Both the position numbers and the translations under genes were made by a program. From Hepatocystis sp. ex Piliocolobus tephrosceles (Eukaryota; Apicomplexa; Aconoidasida; Haemosporida; Plasmodiidae), in assembly GCA_902459845.2 (NCBI GenBank), contig CABPSV020000344.1, positions 1 through 18,593 on the forward strand: DNA of 18,593 nucleotides, in the 5' to 3' direction. This document shows positions 8,141 to 18,392 of this stretch, one piece after another; positions within the stretch are counted from its first letter, which is position 1, and every line of letters begins with the position of its first letter. Below the pieces are notes generated by a model. It had not been told where the DNA came from, did not search any database, and saw only the letters and a list, made by a program, of their open reading frames with translations.

Positions 8141-11100
8141 GCTTTATATTCTCTTTCCTCTCACCATTATATAATAAATATGCATTTTCCTTTTTCCATA
8201 CTTCTTCATGTAATGTTTTTTCTTCTTCTGTTGATAAATGAATATTAAATTTTTGTTTATATAAATCGAATAAGTAATAGTAATATTTTTTAATAATGTT
8301 TAATTTGTAACTATAAGATGACGATGTTTGTTGGTTATTATTTATATTTTCCTTTGTTTTAGCATTATTCGATATATATTGTACCAATGTTTTATCTTTA
8401 TTTAATTTTGAACTATAGTTACCTTCCTCAAGTAAATAAGAACATACATATATATTAAATAATGCTTGTAGATATTTTGTGCATAAATCATTCCATAATT
8501 TATTATCAGTACTAGGTGATGTTATTATTGTTTTTCGAAATTCATTTTTTAAATTATTTTCTTTGATTAAAATATTAAGTTTCTCTTCCTTATCACTTTT
8601 TGCATTGTATAAATCTGGGTTATCATTAAATACAAATAAATTATCATTTGATGGATCAGTTTTATTGTTATCTTTAGCTTTTATTTCTTCTATTAATGTA
8701 AATAAGTATTTTTTTTTTTCTTTTTTATTATATTCATAACTACTCATAATATTTGTACCATTTATTTCGTCATCTACAACTGATTTATAATTATTGTTAA
8801 CAACGTCTGAACGTTCGCTTTTATTTTCTTCATTTTTATTTTCTTCACTTTTATTTTCTTCATTTTTATTTTCTTCATTTTTATTTTCTTCACTTTTATT
8901 TTCTTCACTTTTATTTTCTTCATTTTTATTTTCTTCATTTTTATTTTCTTCACTTTTATTTTCTTCATTTTTATTTTCTTCATTTTTATTTTCTTCATTT
9001 TTATTTTCTTCATTTTTATTTTCTTCATTTTTATTTTCTTCATTTTTATTTTCTTCATTTTTATCTTCTTTGCTTTTTTTATTTTTTTCACTTTTATTCT
9101 GTTCACTTTTATTCTGCCCAGTTTTATTCTGCCCAGTTTTATTCTGCCCAGTTTTATTCTGCCCAGTTTTATTCTGCCCAGTTTTACTTTGTTCACTCGG
9201 ATTGTTAGCATCTCCACAATATAATTTCATTTTTTGTTTCATTACACCATGTTTAAAAACATCCTGACTCAAGTGATACGAAATAATATCAGTCAATTTA
9301 TTGGAATCCTTCTGTAAATAATAATTTTCAATCGTTTTTTGAAAATGAACATAAGAAGAATTAATAATTTCTCTTTTTTTAATGCTAAATGATCTACGAT
9401 TAAAACCGAAAGAATTAATAGCCTCACATAGATATATTTGTATTTCTTTATTTTTCATTATATTTTTATTATAATTATTATATATACATTTTTCATGGCA
9501 TATATTATTTTTTTTACTTATTAATTTTAAAATATTTTCTACTACAATATTTATATTCATATTATTTATAACCTCTCTTCCATTACATATATTATTAAAA
9601 TATACTTTACCATCTTCTTCATTATTTTTATTTATATTACTATTATTCTGTTTATATTCGCCTTTATGATTTATGTTATAAATTTTACAAATTCGTAACT
9701 TCAGATTTGTTAACTTTTTATAATTTTTATCATGCTTACTATTTACGCATATATTATAAATATCTTTTTCATCGGTACTATTTTTTCCTATATTCATATT
9801 ATTTTCCTGAACTTTCATATTAATATTTTTTATATTTCGATCCTCAGATATATCAACATTTGACTCCTCAGATATATCCACGTTTGTACCCACATTTGCC
9901 ACTACCTGCTCAACCGCATTAGTCTTAACAAAACTACACTCTGACTCGCACGTATCTTCTTTTAATTTTTTTCCCGACTTTGTTAAAAAAAATACTATAG
10001 ACAATTTTGCATTTTTATTAAAATTTATGTAGTTTATAATTTCATCTTGATTTTTTTTATTTTTTAAATTCAAAATAGGTTTAAAAAAAGGTAAAAATCC
10101 TTCATATTTTATATCATAAATTAAAATATTTTTAACATAACTATTATTTTTTAAACAATAATAACTAAAAAATTCATGTTCTAAGTTTAAAGTACATATA
10201 GTAATAACATTTTTTTTATTATTGTAATATATATCAGTATTTGATGGTAAATTTAATTCAGTACATATGTATGTTAAATTTTCTAATTTTCTATTTAAAA
10301 GAACAACAATATAACTATATGGTACATATAACAAACCACAGCAATCTTTAACATTACATGTGAGCGATTTCTTTTTTAAAAATTTGTATAAACATTTATA
10401 AAAATAAGTTCTTAAAAAAAAATTTTCTTCCTCACTACAATCACCACCATCATCATCACCACCATCATCATCACCACCATCATCATCACCACCATCATCA
10501 TCACCACCATCATCATCACCACCATCATCATCACCACCACCACTATCACCACCACTACTATCACCACCACCACTATCACCACCACTACTATCACCACCAC
10601 TACTATCACCACCACTACTATCACCACCACTACTATTGTCCTTTTTGCGTATTTTTCCATTTCTATTTGTTTCAATCGGTTGTTCTTTTTCATTTACTTT
10701 TTTTTTTTTACTACTCTTGTTATTTAATGAAGATATGAATGTTTTTACCTTATCATTATAACCATTTTCTTGTTTTTTCCTTTTTTTTTTTACATATGTT
10801 GAACAATTTTTATTTTTTGTATATCTACTATTAAAATAATTACAATCGTTTGATGTTATTTTATTTTTATTAGTTTTTCCATTTTTCATTTCTTTATTAC
10901 TATAATATTTTTGAAATAAATATAATTCAAATACTGCTTTTGCATAAAGTTTCATTTCAACAGCACAAGATGCTATATCACCATAAGTCAATAGATTTTC
11001 CTCAGAATTATTGTTCACATGATTATTAATAGCAGTTATGCCAGTGGCTTCGATATTAGTAACATTGGTTTGGGTACCTTCGCTGTGAGTAATATCAGTA

Positions 11101-12833
11101 CGAACAACATCCGTATCGGAAACATTTATTTTTGATACATCTGTATTAGAAACATTTTTATTCCCACCTGATTTATTCCCATCTGATTTATTTCCATCTG
11201 ATTTATTTCCATCTGATTTATTCCCATCTGATTTATTCCCATCTGATTTATTCCCATCTGATTTATTCCCATCTGATTTATTCCCATCTGATTTATCTCC
11301 ATCAACATAATTATTATCAAGAGAATTATCAACACATTTTTCAACATTTTTTCCATTTTTATTATTATGTGTTAATGTACAATTAAAAAGGCAAGGATAT
11401 TTATTATTTAAGCTTCGAATATATTTTTCTTTTAATGGTTTGTTGATACATTTACATATAGGAGGGTTATAAAATAAAAAAATGTTTTGATCATTATGTC
11501 TGTACAAATCATAAATATATTTAAATTGCATTTCGAGAAAAAGTGGGTCAGGAGAAAGATTAGATATATCACTTTTATCTGATTGTACAGATAAAGAGCT
11601 AAGTGAATAAATAGGTTCAAATGACTCTAAACCTGTGTTTTTGTCATTATAATTATTGTTACTATTGTTATGACACGTATTAAATGATTTATTTGTTTTG
11701 TTTTTAATTATATTGTTACATTCAGAATTTGGTGACATAAGCTGTTTATTTATTTTATCATGGTTATGTGTATTTGTTGATTTGTTAATATTGTTTGGTA
11801 TACTTTTTTTTTTTTTTTCTATTTGTAGGTTATTATCGCCAGTGTTATTACCGTCAGTGTTATTACCGTCAGTGTTATTACCGTCAGTTTTATTACCGCA
11901 AAGTTTATTAACACTTTTTTTTTCATTCTTTAATGATTTAGTATGGTCGATTGTTTTTTTATCTGATAGAAATGAACCTAAATATGAATCTGTTATTTTT
12001 TTTTTTTTTTCATTTGTCTTATACGATTTTTCCTGATCGGGCTTTGCCTGAACAGGTTTTAAATCGTTTACTTGATCATATTTACTTTTTTTTGTTTTTT
12101 TTGTTTTTTTTGTTTCACTTTTGAATATGTCATCATTTAATATTTTTTTTTTTTTAAAAATACTAGTTATAAAATGATTATATCCAAGATAAAATGGAAA
12201 TCGGTCATTTAAGTAGTGACTTAATTTATTTGTGTTACGTACTTTATTAGTTCTTTTATTATTATTAACATATTTTTTTTCAAACTGTAATTTATCAATG
12301 ATTAATTCTTGTCCTATTAAAAATTTCGAAAAATCAGTGGGCTTCTGTTAAAAAATGTAGCAAATAAAAAGGTGAAAAATAAAATGATAAATGTATATAA
12401 ATATTAAAATTATAAAAAAAATGAACAAGTAAAAAACTAGTAAAATTGTAAAACATTTGTTACTTTATTTATAAGCAGTGTATATATATCTATGTACATA
12501 TTCGTGTGCTTAAAATATTTTATTAAGCTTTCCTTTTTATTTTTCATAAGCAAATGAATAAATAATATTTTATAAGTTAAAATATATAAATTAGAATAAA
12601 ATGTATTGACATAATATAAACGTATATATAACATTTGCAACTGCGTAAAATACAAATTTACGTCTTGATCAACATGGCTGTTTTATCTTATCACTTTTAT
12701 CACTTTTGCCATTTTTATCATTTTTATCATTTTTATCTTTTTTATGTATTTTTTTTTTTTTTTTTTTTGTCTTTTTTACCCTGTTTTTCTGTATTTTATT
12801 TATTTTTTCATTCGTCGCTTCCAATTTATCCAT
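8136..12833 (-). CDS. Large low-complexity protein of unknown function, two exons, 1420 residues
   Basis: Exon 1 is 12833-12780 (MDKLEATNEKINKIQKNR, donor GTAAAA) and exon 2 is 12344-8136 (acceptor TTTTTTAACAG). Both join in phase 0 across a 435-bp T-rich intron. The obvious internal ATG at 11738 is not the start: the frame continues upstream without a stop for 202 codons to the acceptor. These include a conserved-looking segment, TDFSKFLIGQELIIDKLQFE and then YLNDRFPFYLGYNHFITSIF. Other non-repetitive segments are around residues 225-330 (DPLFLEMQFKYIYDLYRHND), 445-480 (YGDIASCAVEMKLYAKAVFE), 655-810 (mixed hydrophobic segment starting EENFFLRTYFYKCLYKFL) and the C-terminal 190 residues. Between them sit pentapeptide arrays and Lys/Asn-rich linkers. 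No signal peptide or convincing membrane helix is seen. I do not recognise the family. The alternating conserved blocks and simple inserts suggest a globular intracellular protein with Plasmodium-type insertions. Confidence 0.82.
8813..9195 (-). repeat. Pentapeptide array KTGQN grading into KNEEN
   Basis: A 15-nt period runs through about 25 units. In protein order there are five KTGQN, then KSEQN, KSEKN, a short irregular KKSKED, then about sixteen KNEEN or KSEEN units. The change is stepwise, so the sub-arrays look like diverged copies of one repeat. Confidence 0.9.
10441..10635 (-). repeat. Pentapeptide array SSGGD then DDGGD, 13 units
   Basis: Thirteen 15-nt units. The N-terminal half reads SSGGD or SGGGD and the C-terminal half six perfect DDGGD. 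It is GC-richer than its surroundings because of GGT codons. It encodes an acidic, Gly-rich, presumably disordered linker. Confidence 0.92.
11160..11299 (-). repeat. Pentapeptide array KSDGN, nine units
   Basis: Eight KSDGN units and one KSGGN, each 15 nt with very few base differences. It is followed by a looser Ser/Thr/Asp/Val-rich region (NVSNTDVSKINVSDTDV). Confidence 0.92.
11830..11899 (-). repeat. Short pentapeptide array NTDGN
   Basis: In protein order the units read KTDGN, NTDGN, NTDGN, NTGDN, with a 15-nt period. It lies in the part of exon 2 upstream of the first internal ATG. Confidence 0.85.
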
Positions 12834-12878
12834 GTGGCAATTAATCAAAAAATCAAAAAATCAAAACTTCCAAACTGA

Positions 12879-12919
<41 letters not shown>

Positions 12920-13403
12920 CATAGAGTTTTAAACTTATGTTAAATTAATTTTGTTACATCGTTTTACAGTAGTTGTTTTACTTCATTAGTTTATCAACTT
13001 TTCAAATTTTTAATTCCAAAAAATTCTGCTTTTTTTTTTTTTTTTTTTAACTGTATAAACAAAAATCTACATATTTAAAAAAAAATTAATAATAGAAAAA
13101 AAAAAAAAAAAATAAATAAAAGTAATAATGATCAAACATAGAAAAGTTGTATTTATTTTTATTGAAACTTGAAGTTTTTAAGATAAACTGGATAATTAAA
13201 ATATTACTATGCGCTAAGTATATTATATATATATATATATATATATGTATATAATGGGAGCAGTAACATTACAAAATTATTGAGTATATATACATAATGT
13301 ATATATATAAAATGCTTAACGATTTTTTTTTTTTTTTTTTTTTAAGTCAAGAAGATTATACATTATTTCAAAATTGTTTTAAATATATTCTGAGTTTCTT
13401 TAA

Positions 13404-13434
<31 letters not shown>

Positions 13435-13834
13435 GAAGAAGAAGCATAATGCATAATAATTTTGTTATAAAATAGGTTAGATTAAAAAATAATAAGGCTA
13501 TGATATATAGTACATATATAAATTGCGTTTACATTTATATATATGCATGAGCACCTTTGCTAATTCGAAAAATTTTATTGTTAAAAAGAGAAAAAAAAAA
13601 AAAAAAAAGATAAATCTCATTATATAAACTAATTTATATTTTATAAAGTTGATTACGCATGCACGTAAAAATAAGTTTAAGTTACAAATAAAAAGTCTTC
13701 TAGAAAAAAAATACATATATACACATATATATATATATATATATATGTATGTTTATATAAAATTAATTGAATATGTATTAAACTATATATTATGCAAATA
13801 TGTAAACTTCATTAAAATTTAAACATTCATAAAA

Positions 13835-13970
13835 ATTGACACAGAAAAAAAAAAAAAAAACAGACGAAGCCAAAAGAGATGTCATATCAATAGTGAAAAA
13901 CGGAAGAAAATATAAAGTGTTTTTTTTTTTTTTTTCAATTTGTATTTTTTAGGCCTACGTCTGTGTCAAT
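13835..13970. repeat. Imperfect inverted repeat interrupted by A16
   Basis: ATTGACACAG at 13835-13844 is the exact reverse complement of CTGTGTCAAT at 13961-13970. CAGACG at 13861-13866 also pairs with CGTCTG at 13958-13963. The left arm is broken by sixteen A residues flanked by CAG on both sides. The loop contains a coding-like plus-strand frame (TDEAKRDVISIVKNGRKYK) and a T-tract. Confidence 0.6.
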
Positions 13971-14019
13971 ATTTAATAATTAAAAAAAAAAAAGAAAGAA
14001 AGAAAGAAAAAAAAAATTA

Positions 14020-14115
14020 ATGGTTGAGCATAAATACATAAACGAATGGATATGTAAAATGGGTACGCTTAATAGCATTAACAATATATTTTGTCATATA
14101 ACCAAAACAAACTGA
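14020..14115 (+). other. Small open frame of 31 codons, doubtful
   Basis: ATG GTT GAG CAT AAA begins a frame MVEHKYINEWICKMGTLNSI ending at TGA 14113-14115. It has mixed codon usage and contains GTAAAA and GTACGC donor-like sites. It may be an exon or UTR sequence, with no recognised homology. Confidence 0.2.
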
Positions 14116-14171
14116 AAAAAAAAAAAAAAAAAAAAAAAAAAAGAAGTATCCGCCAAAAAAAAAAAAAAAAT

Positions 14172-14285
14172 ATGTATAAATTTGTAGATGTTGCCATCAT
14201 AAAAAAAAACGAAAGCAAATTATGTATATGTAAGTATTTATACAGATGTGCAAGCAACGTAGTAATATATATATGTAATATATAA
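14172..14285 (+). other. Small open frame of 37 codons, doubtful
   Basis: The frame reads MYKFVDVAIIKKNESKLCIC then KYLYRCASNVVIYICNI and stops. A perfect GTAAGT occurs inside it at 14230, but the next AG is only 16 nt away, too short for an intron. Its composition is more protein-like than the surrounding tracts. Whether it is translated cannot be decided here. Confidence 0.22.
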
Positions 14286-14732
14286 TTATACGTACACCTC
14301 TTTGATATTTTATTTTAAAATAAAATGGGTTTATTTTACATTAATAATAGAAATATATACATATATTTATATATATATATATATTTATATATACTATAAA
14401 GTGATAAAGAAGGGTATGTATATATAACGACAGGTGATCATAATATGTTAAATATAATGACGTAATACTAATGCCAAAAATATAATTCATAAATCAATCA
14501 TAAAATACAAAAAAAAAAAAAAAAAATTAATAATCTAATAAACATATAACGTAGATGTGAAATAAAATTAATCATTAAGGTGGTAAGGACAACATAAAAA
14601 TAAAAAAAATGAGAAAATATATAGGTAAAAAAGAAAGCAACAGAAAAAGTAAAATAAAAATATATTAATTTTCTTTGCCTTCTTATTTTCTATTTTTTTT
14701 CTTTATTCATTTATCCATTTGTTTATTTATTA

Positions 14733-14831
14733 ATTACTTATCCATTTGTCTATCTATTCAATTACGTATCTATTTGTCTATCTATTCAATTACGTATCCA
14801 TTTGTCTATCTATTCAATTACGTATCCATTT
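14733..14831. repeat. 28-bp minisatellite, 3.5 copies
   Basis: Units of 28 bp begin ATTACGTATCCATTTGTCTA and end TCTATTCA. Copies start at 14733, 14761 and 14789, with a partial copy from 14817; single substitutions distinguish them. The period is not a multiple of three and the array lies just beyond the small minus-strand exon, so it is probably non-coding. Confidence 0.88.
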
Positions 14832-14867
14832 ATATGTGTTTATTATTCGCTCTATTAATTTTATTTA

Positions 14868-15111
14868 TCACCTACAAGAAAATGTGTTCCTATCATATAC
14901 ACTATAATCATTATTATGTACCATATTCTTCACATTATACACATTTCTACTTTGCATGGCATAGTTATCATCATCTTCATCTTCGTAAGCTTTTTTTATA
15001 TTATAGGTTGACATTCTTTTTTCTTGTTCGTTTACACAATTAACCATACTTCTATTACGTCTGTTAGAGGATAAGTTATTTGATTTATTTATATTCTTCA
15101 TATCTTCGCAT
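14868..15111 (-). CDS. Probable terminal or internal exon of a small hypothetical gene
   Basis: Behind an acceptor (CTCTTTTAACAG, AG at 15113-15112) the frame reads CEDMKNINKSNNLSSNRRNR, then a hydrophilic Asn/Asp/Tyr-rich tail ending NTFSCR and TGA. At the same place AG|GTGATA could be a donor, so the stop may be avoided by splicing. Upstream, a sense-strand segment with two ATGs (15220, 15214) ends at a good donor, GTAAAT at 15196, giving a plausible 85-bp intron. However, the phases do not match the frame of this exon, so the gene model is incomplete. If the exon starts at its own ATG the peptide is about 77 residues. The family is not recognised. Confidence 0.4.
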
Positions 15112-15221
15112 CTGTTAAAAGAGATGTGAAAAAAATAAAATAATAATAAAAAAAAATAATAAAATAAAATAATTTGTTTGCAATAATAACATTTACCAAC
15201 GAAAAAGTGTTCATGTTCATG

Positions 15222-15224
<3 letters not shown>

Positions 15225-15259
<35 letters not shown>

Positions 15260-15266
15260 TTGTGAA

Positions 15267-15344
<78 letters not shown>
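15225..15344. promoter_or_regulatory. T28 - palindrome - A75 block between two opposed genes
   Basis: T28 (15225-15252) and A75 (15270-15344) flank a 17-nt spacer containing the perfect palindrome ACAAATTTGT. The final A is the first base of the start codon of the plus-strand gene. On the other side lies the possible 5' end of the small minus-strand gene. Long dA:dT tracts are known to disfavour nucleosomes; a divergent-promoter role is inferred from position. Confidence 0.45.
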
Positions 15345-15346
<2 letters not shown>

Positions 15347-17468
15347 TATGAATGGTTTATAGAGAAAATTGGCTTTGCTTCTGTTAATTTATTATCAAGG
15401 ATAAAAACGCAAAAGGAAAAGAAAAAATCTAAAAAGTTGCAAGAAAAAAAAAAAAAAGATGAAAAACGTTTATTATTATTAAGTGCTTATCATCAGGATG
15501 TACTGAATTCCAAAATTTACCAAAAGAAGAAAAAAAAAGAATTAAGCCATTCTAACTTCAAAAGAGAAAAATTATTTTCACATTTATTTAAGAATAAAAA
15601 ACATGAAGATATATTATTATTATTTAATGATATTATTAATACATATAGAGAAGAACAATATTTATCTGATTTTTCATTGAATTTTTTATACAGTATGAGT
15701 ATAAATGAAACATACATCTCACATTCAAAAGGTGATCATATATATTCATTACTTCTAATTTTGAGCCAGGAGTTTTTAAGACCTAGTAGTACAAAACAGA
15801 ACAAATTTAACACTATACCAAATACCACACATGATTTTTATTTTTTGGAAAATGAAAGAAATTGTAAAATTTTAAAAATTAGTTGTTATTTGCTAAGGTT
15901 TTTGTTCATGAATACATTAGAATGTAAAATGTTAAATGACACTTTTTTTTTATTTTTTTTAACAAAATTAAATTATTTTTTAAATAAAGAAGAAGGGTTT
16001 TTATATGACGGATTTAGTCGTAATTATAATTATTATTTTTATTTTATGTTGCTTTATTATTATTTATATATATATAATAATACTAAAAAAGTGGTTTTTA
16101 CTCCTGTACAAAACATAGTTCAGTACAAAATTAGTAACAACATAAACGAATTAAATTTTATTTTTGAAAAATATGATAAACTAAAAAATAATATTTATAA
16201 TACTAATATATATGGATCTTATCCATTATCGAAAAAAAGTAATAGTAATAATAATGATGAGTATGATGAAACCAATTATTGTGTTAACTCAAAAATTGAA
16301 TGTATGAAAAACAAAAAAAAATATACTCATTTTATTATAAATAATTATTTAATTAATCACAATTTTTTTAAAAAAAAGTTTCATTTTTTTTTTAAATTTA
16401 ATGATATTTCAAATATACAATTTTTAATCAACTTATCCAAAATAAATATATTACAAATCACTCCATATGATTACACAGTAACAAATAAATATGAAATAAT
16501 GCAAGACACGTTAATTAATTTTATAAATCATTTGTTGGGTCTGTTATTTAAATTGGATGAAAAGGGTCTTCCTGCTTCTACAACTGCCTTAATTATGGCA
16601 CCATCCACAAATACTTCAAACAATGACAACACCACTATCAGCTCTGTACCAAACAAAACACAATTATCCACAGCATATAACAATAATAACCATGATAACG
16701 ATACACAAAAAAAAAATGAACAAAATAGCAACAAAACAGAAAATATGACTAAAGAAGATAGTAGTAACCAGCCCTACAGCATGTTAAACATTAAACAAAT
16801 AATCAGTAATATGTTGCAATTCAATAATATATTACTAAAACCTGTGTATGACAGCAATAACAATAGTGATAAATATAATTTAAATAATAATTATGATCTA
16901 AAGAGTAAAAAAAAATGTCAAAAAAATAAAATATTATTAAAAGAGTTAATATATCAATCTTTAGACTATATTACATTAAATGAAAAAACAAGTTGTATTT
17001 CTAATAAATGGAATAATAATAATTTATTTAATTTATGTTTATATAATATAATAAAATATATTGAAAAGAAACATAAATTAACATATGTTGGAAGTAATGA
17101 TGATAACAATATAAAGCATGATATTGATATTTCTAGTAGTAATGAAAAAAATAAAGAAAATGATGAAAAGTTGTTATTTAATATTATTAATATAGATGTA
17201 GATAATAAAATAACAAATAAAAATTATTCATATACTGAAAGTTTATTAAAACGAATAAATGAATTACTTAATTTGACTAAAAAATCATCTCTTTATATTA
17301 ACACAGGATTACATATTATTTTACGCAATTATTGTTTACTCAATTTAAACCTTCTAAACTTTGATTTTTTATTTCTTTTTAATTTGTATTCAAACAATAA
17401 TTTTCGAAACAAATTTTTCCATTACAATTATGATATTTTACCTGCATCAGTTAATCAAGGTTCTAGTG

Positions 17469-17566
<98 letters not shown>

Positions 17567-18385
17567 TTTAATTCAAATAGTTATACAATAAGTGAAAATT
17601 ATACAGATAATAACAATAACAATAACAATAATAATAACAATAATTTTAATTCAAATAGTAACACAATAAGTGAAAATTATACAGATAATAATAGTAATAT
17701 AAATATTCACTCTATAAAAAAAGACACAATTAATTCATATAATAATAACATAAATAATATTTTAAGTAAATTTGAATCTTTAAAAAGACAAAAAAATATT
17801 ACAACCATGGGTGCAAAACAAACAAAAGGAGCAAATGGAGTTTCCGAAATAAAAAAAAAAAAAGGATGGTGTAAAAAAAACAACAACGATAAGGAAGAAG
17901 ATGAAGAAGAAAAATGGAAAAAAGAAATGTTGTTTACTAAAAATATAGGTATTGAAGAATCGGTTAAAAATCATGCTGGTAATAGTAAACAAAAAGAAAA
18001 TAAAAATAAAAATAAAAATAAAAATGTTAATAGCTTTAACAATACTGTTTATGATGATGATAACAAAAATGAAAAAAATTATTTGAAAGTAAAAGAATTA
18101 AAATCAAAAAAAGAAAATATTGTTGAAGTAGAAGTTAAAGAAACTAATCCCAAGTTCACAAGTAATATATTAACACTTAAAATAAATATGGTGACATTAT
18201 TTTTACCACGTAATACAATTAAAAGAATGCAAGATAAAGAGGGTTTGTTTATAAATGTAGATATTAATTATTCTGATGATCTTAAAAAAATAAATAAAAA
18301 TAAAATCTCTGAAACATATCCTTGTTACTTAACATCTCATCAATATGGCTTAGGATTATGCTGTGACATTTTTAAACGATTTGAG
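15344..18385 (+). CDS. First exon of a large protein of unknown function, 1014 codons, continues beyond window
   Basis: ATG 15344 follows an in-frame TAA at 15269 with only AAA codons between, so it is the first possible start. I read the frame codon by codon to the window end without a stop. It starts MYEWFIEKIGFASVNLLSRI, followed by a Lys-rich segment (residues ~24-42). Helix-rich segments follow, such as KNKKHEDILLLFNDIINTYR and a Tyr/Phe-rich stretch near residues 228-246 (YFYFMLLYYYLYIYNN) that could be a membrane or buried helix. There is a Ser/Thr/Asn-rich linker (~410-475), a poly-Asn run (~710-741), Lys-rich and acidic spacers, and a non-repetitive end: LTLKINMVTLFLPRNTIKRM followed by CYLTSHQYGLGLCCDIFKRF. 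The exon most likely ends at GAG|GTAGGT (GT at 18386-18387), in phase 0. No signal peptide is evident, and I do not recognise the family. Confidence 0.8.
17471..17700 (+). repeat. Poly-Asn (AAT) tract and duplicated flanking segment
   Basis: Sixteen AAT codons, one TAT, then fifteen AAT codons. After this, a segment coding FNSNSYTISENYTDNN (from 17566) is repeated as FNSNSNTISENYTDNN (from 17647) with almost the same DNA, separated by AAC/AAT codons. This is slippage plus a short segmental duplication, within the coding exon. Confidence 0.9.
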
Positions 18386-18392
18386 GTAGGTG

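Larger units (their letters stand above)
12834..14867. other. Long intergenic region with scattered coding-like islands
   Basis: The region lies upstream of the 1420-residue minus-strand gene and downstream of the small minus-strand exon. It starts with ATCAAAAA repeats (12843-12867). It continues with TA runs (about 12885-12915, 13225-13246, 13723-13745, 14366-14383), T- and A-tracts (about 13030-13048, 13324-13343, 13410-13434, 13592-13609, 14116-14142) and AAAG repeats near 13993-14008. Short higher-complexity frames on the plus strand are discussed in the findings. No confident gene, tRNA or rRNA is seen. Confidence 0.6.

Noticed and set aside
8794..9267. Plus-strand SSFLF-type open frame and minus-strand MKKIK-type frame
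   Set aside because: Both are alternate frames of the KNEEN/KTGQN pentamer array.
11160..11299. Regular short repeats resembling a CRISPR array
   Set aside because: There are no spacers; the 15-nt units are contiguous and in frame with the protein, and the DNA is eukaryotic.
14230..14245. GTAAGT to ACAG as a mini-intron
   Set aside because: It is sixteen nucleotides, far below the size of any known Plasmodium intron.
17361..17591. Poly-Ile open frame
   Set aside because: It is an out-of-frame reading of the AAT (Asn) tract in the large plus-strand exon.
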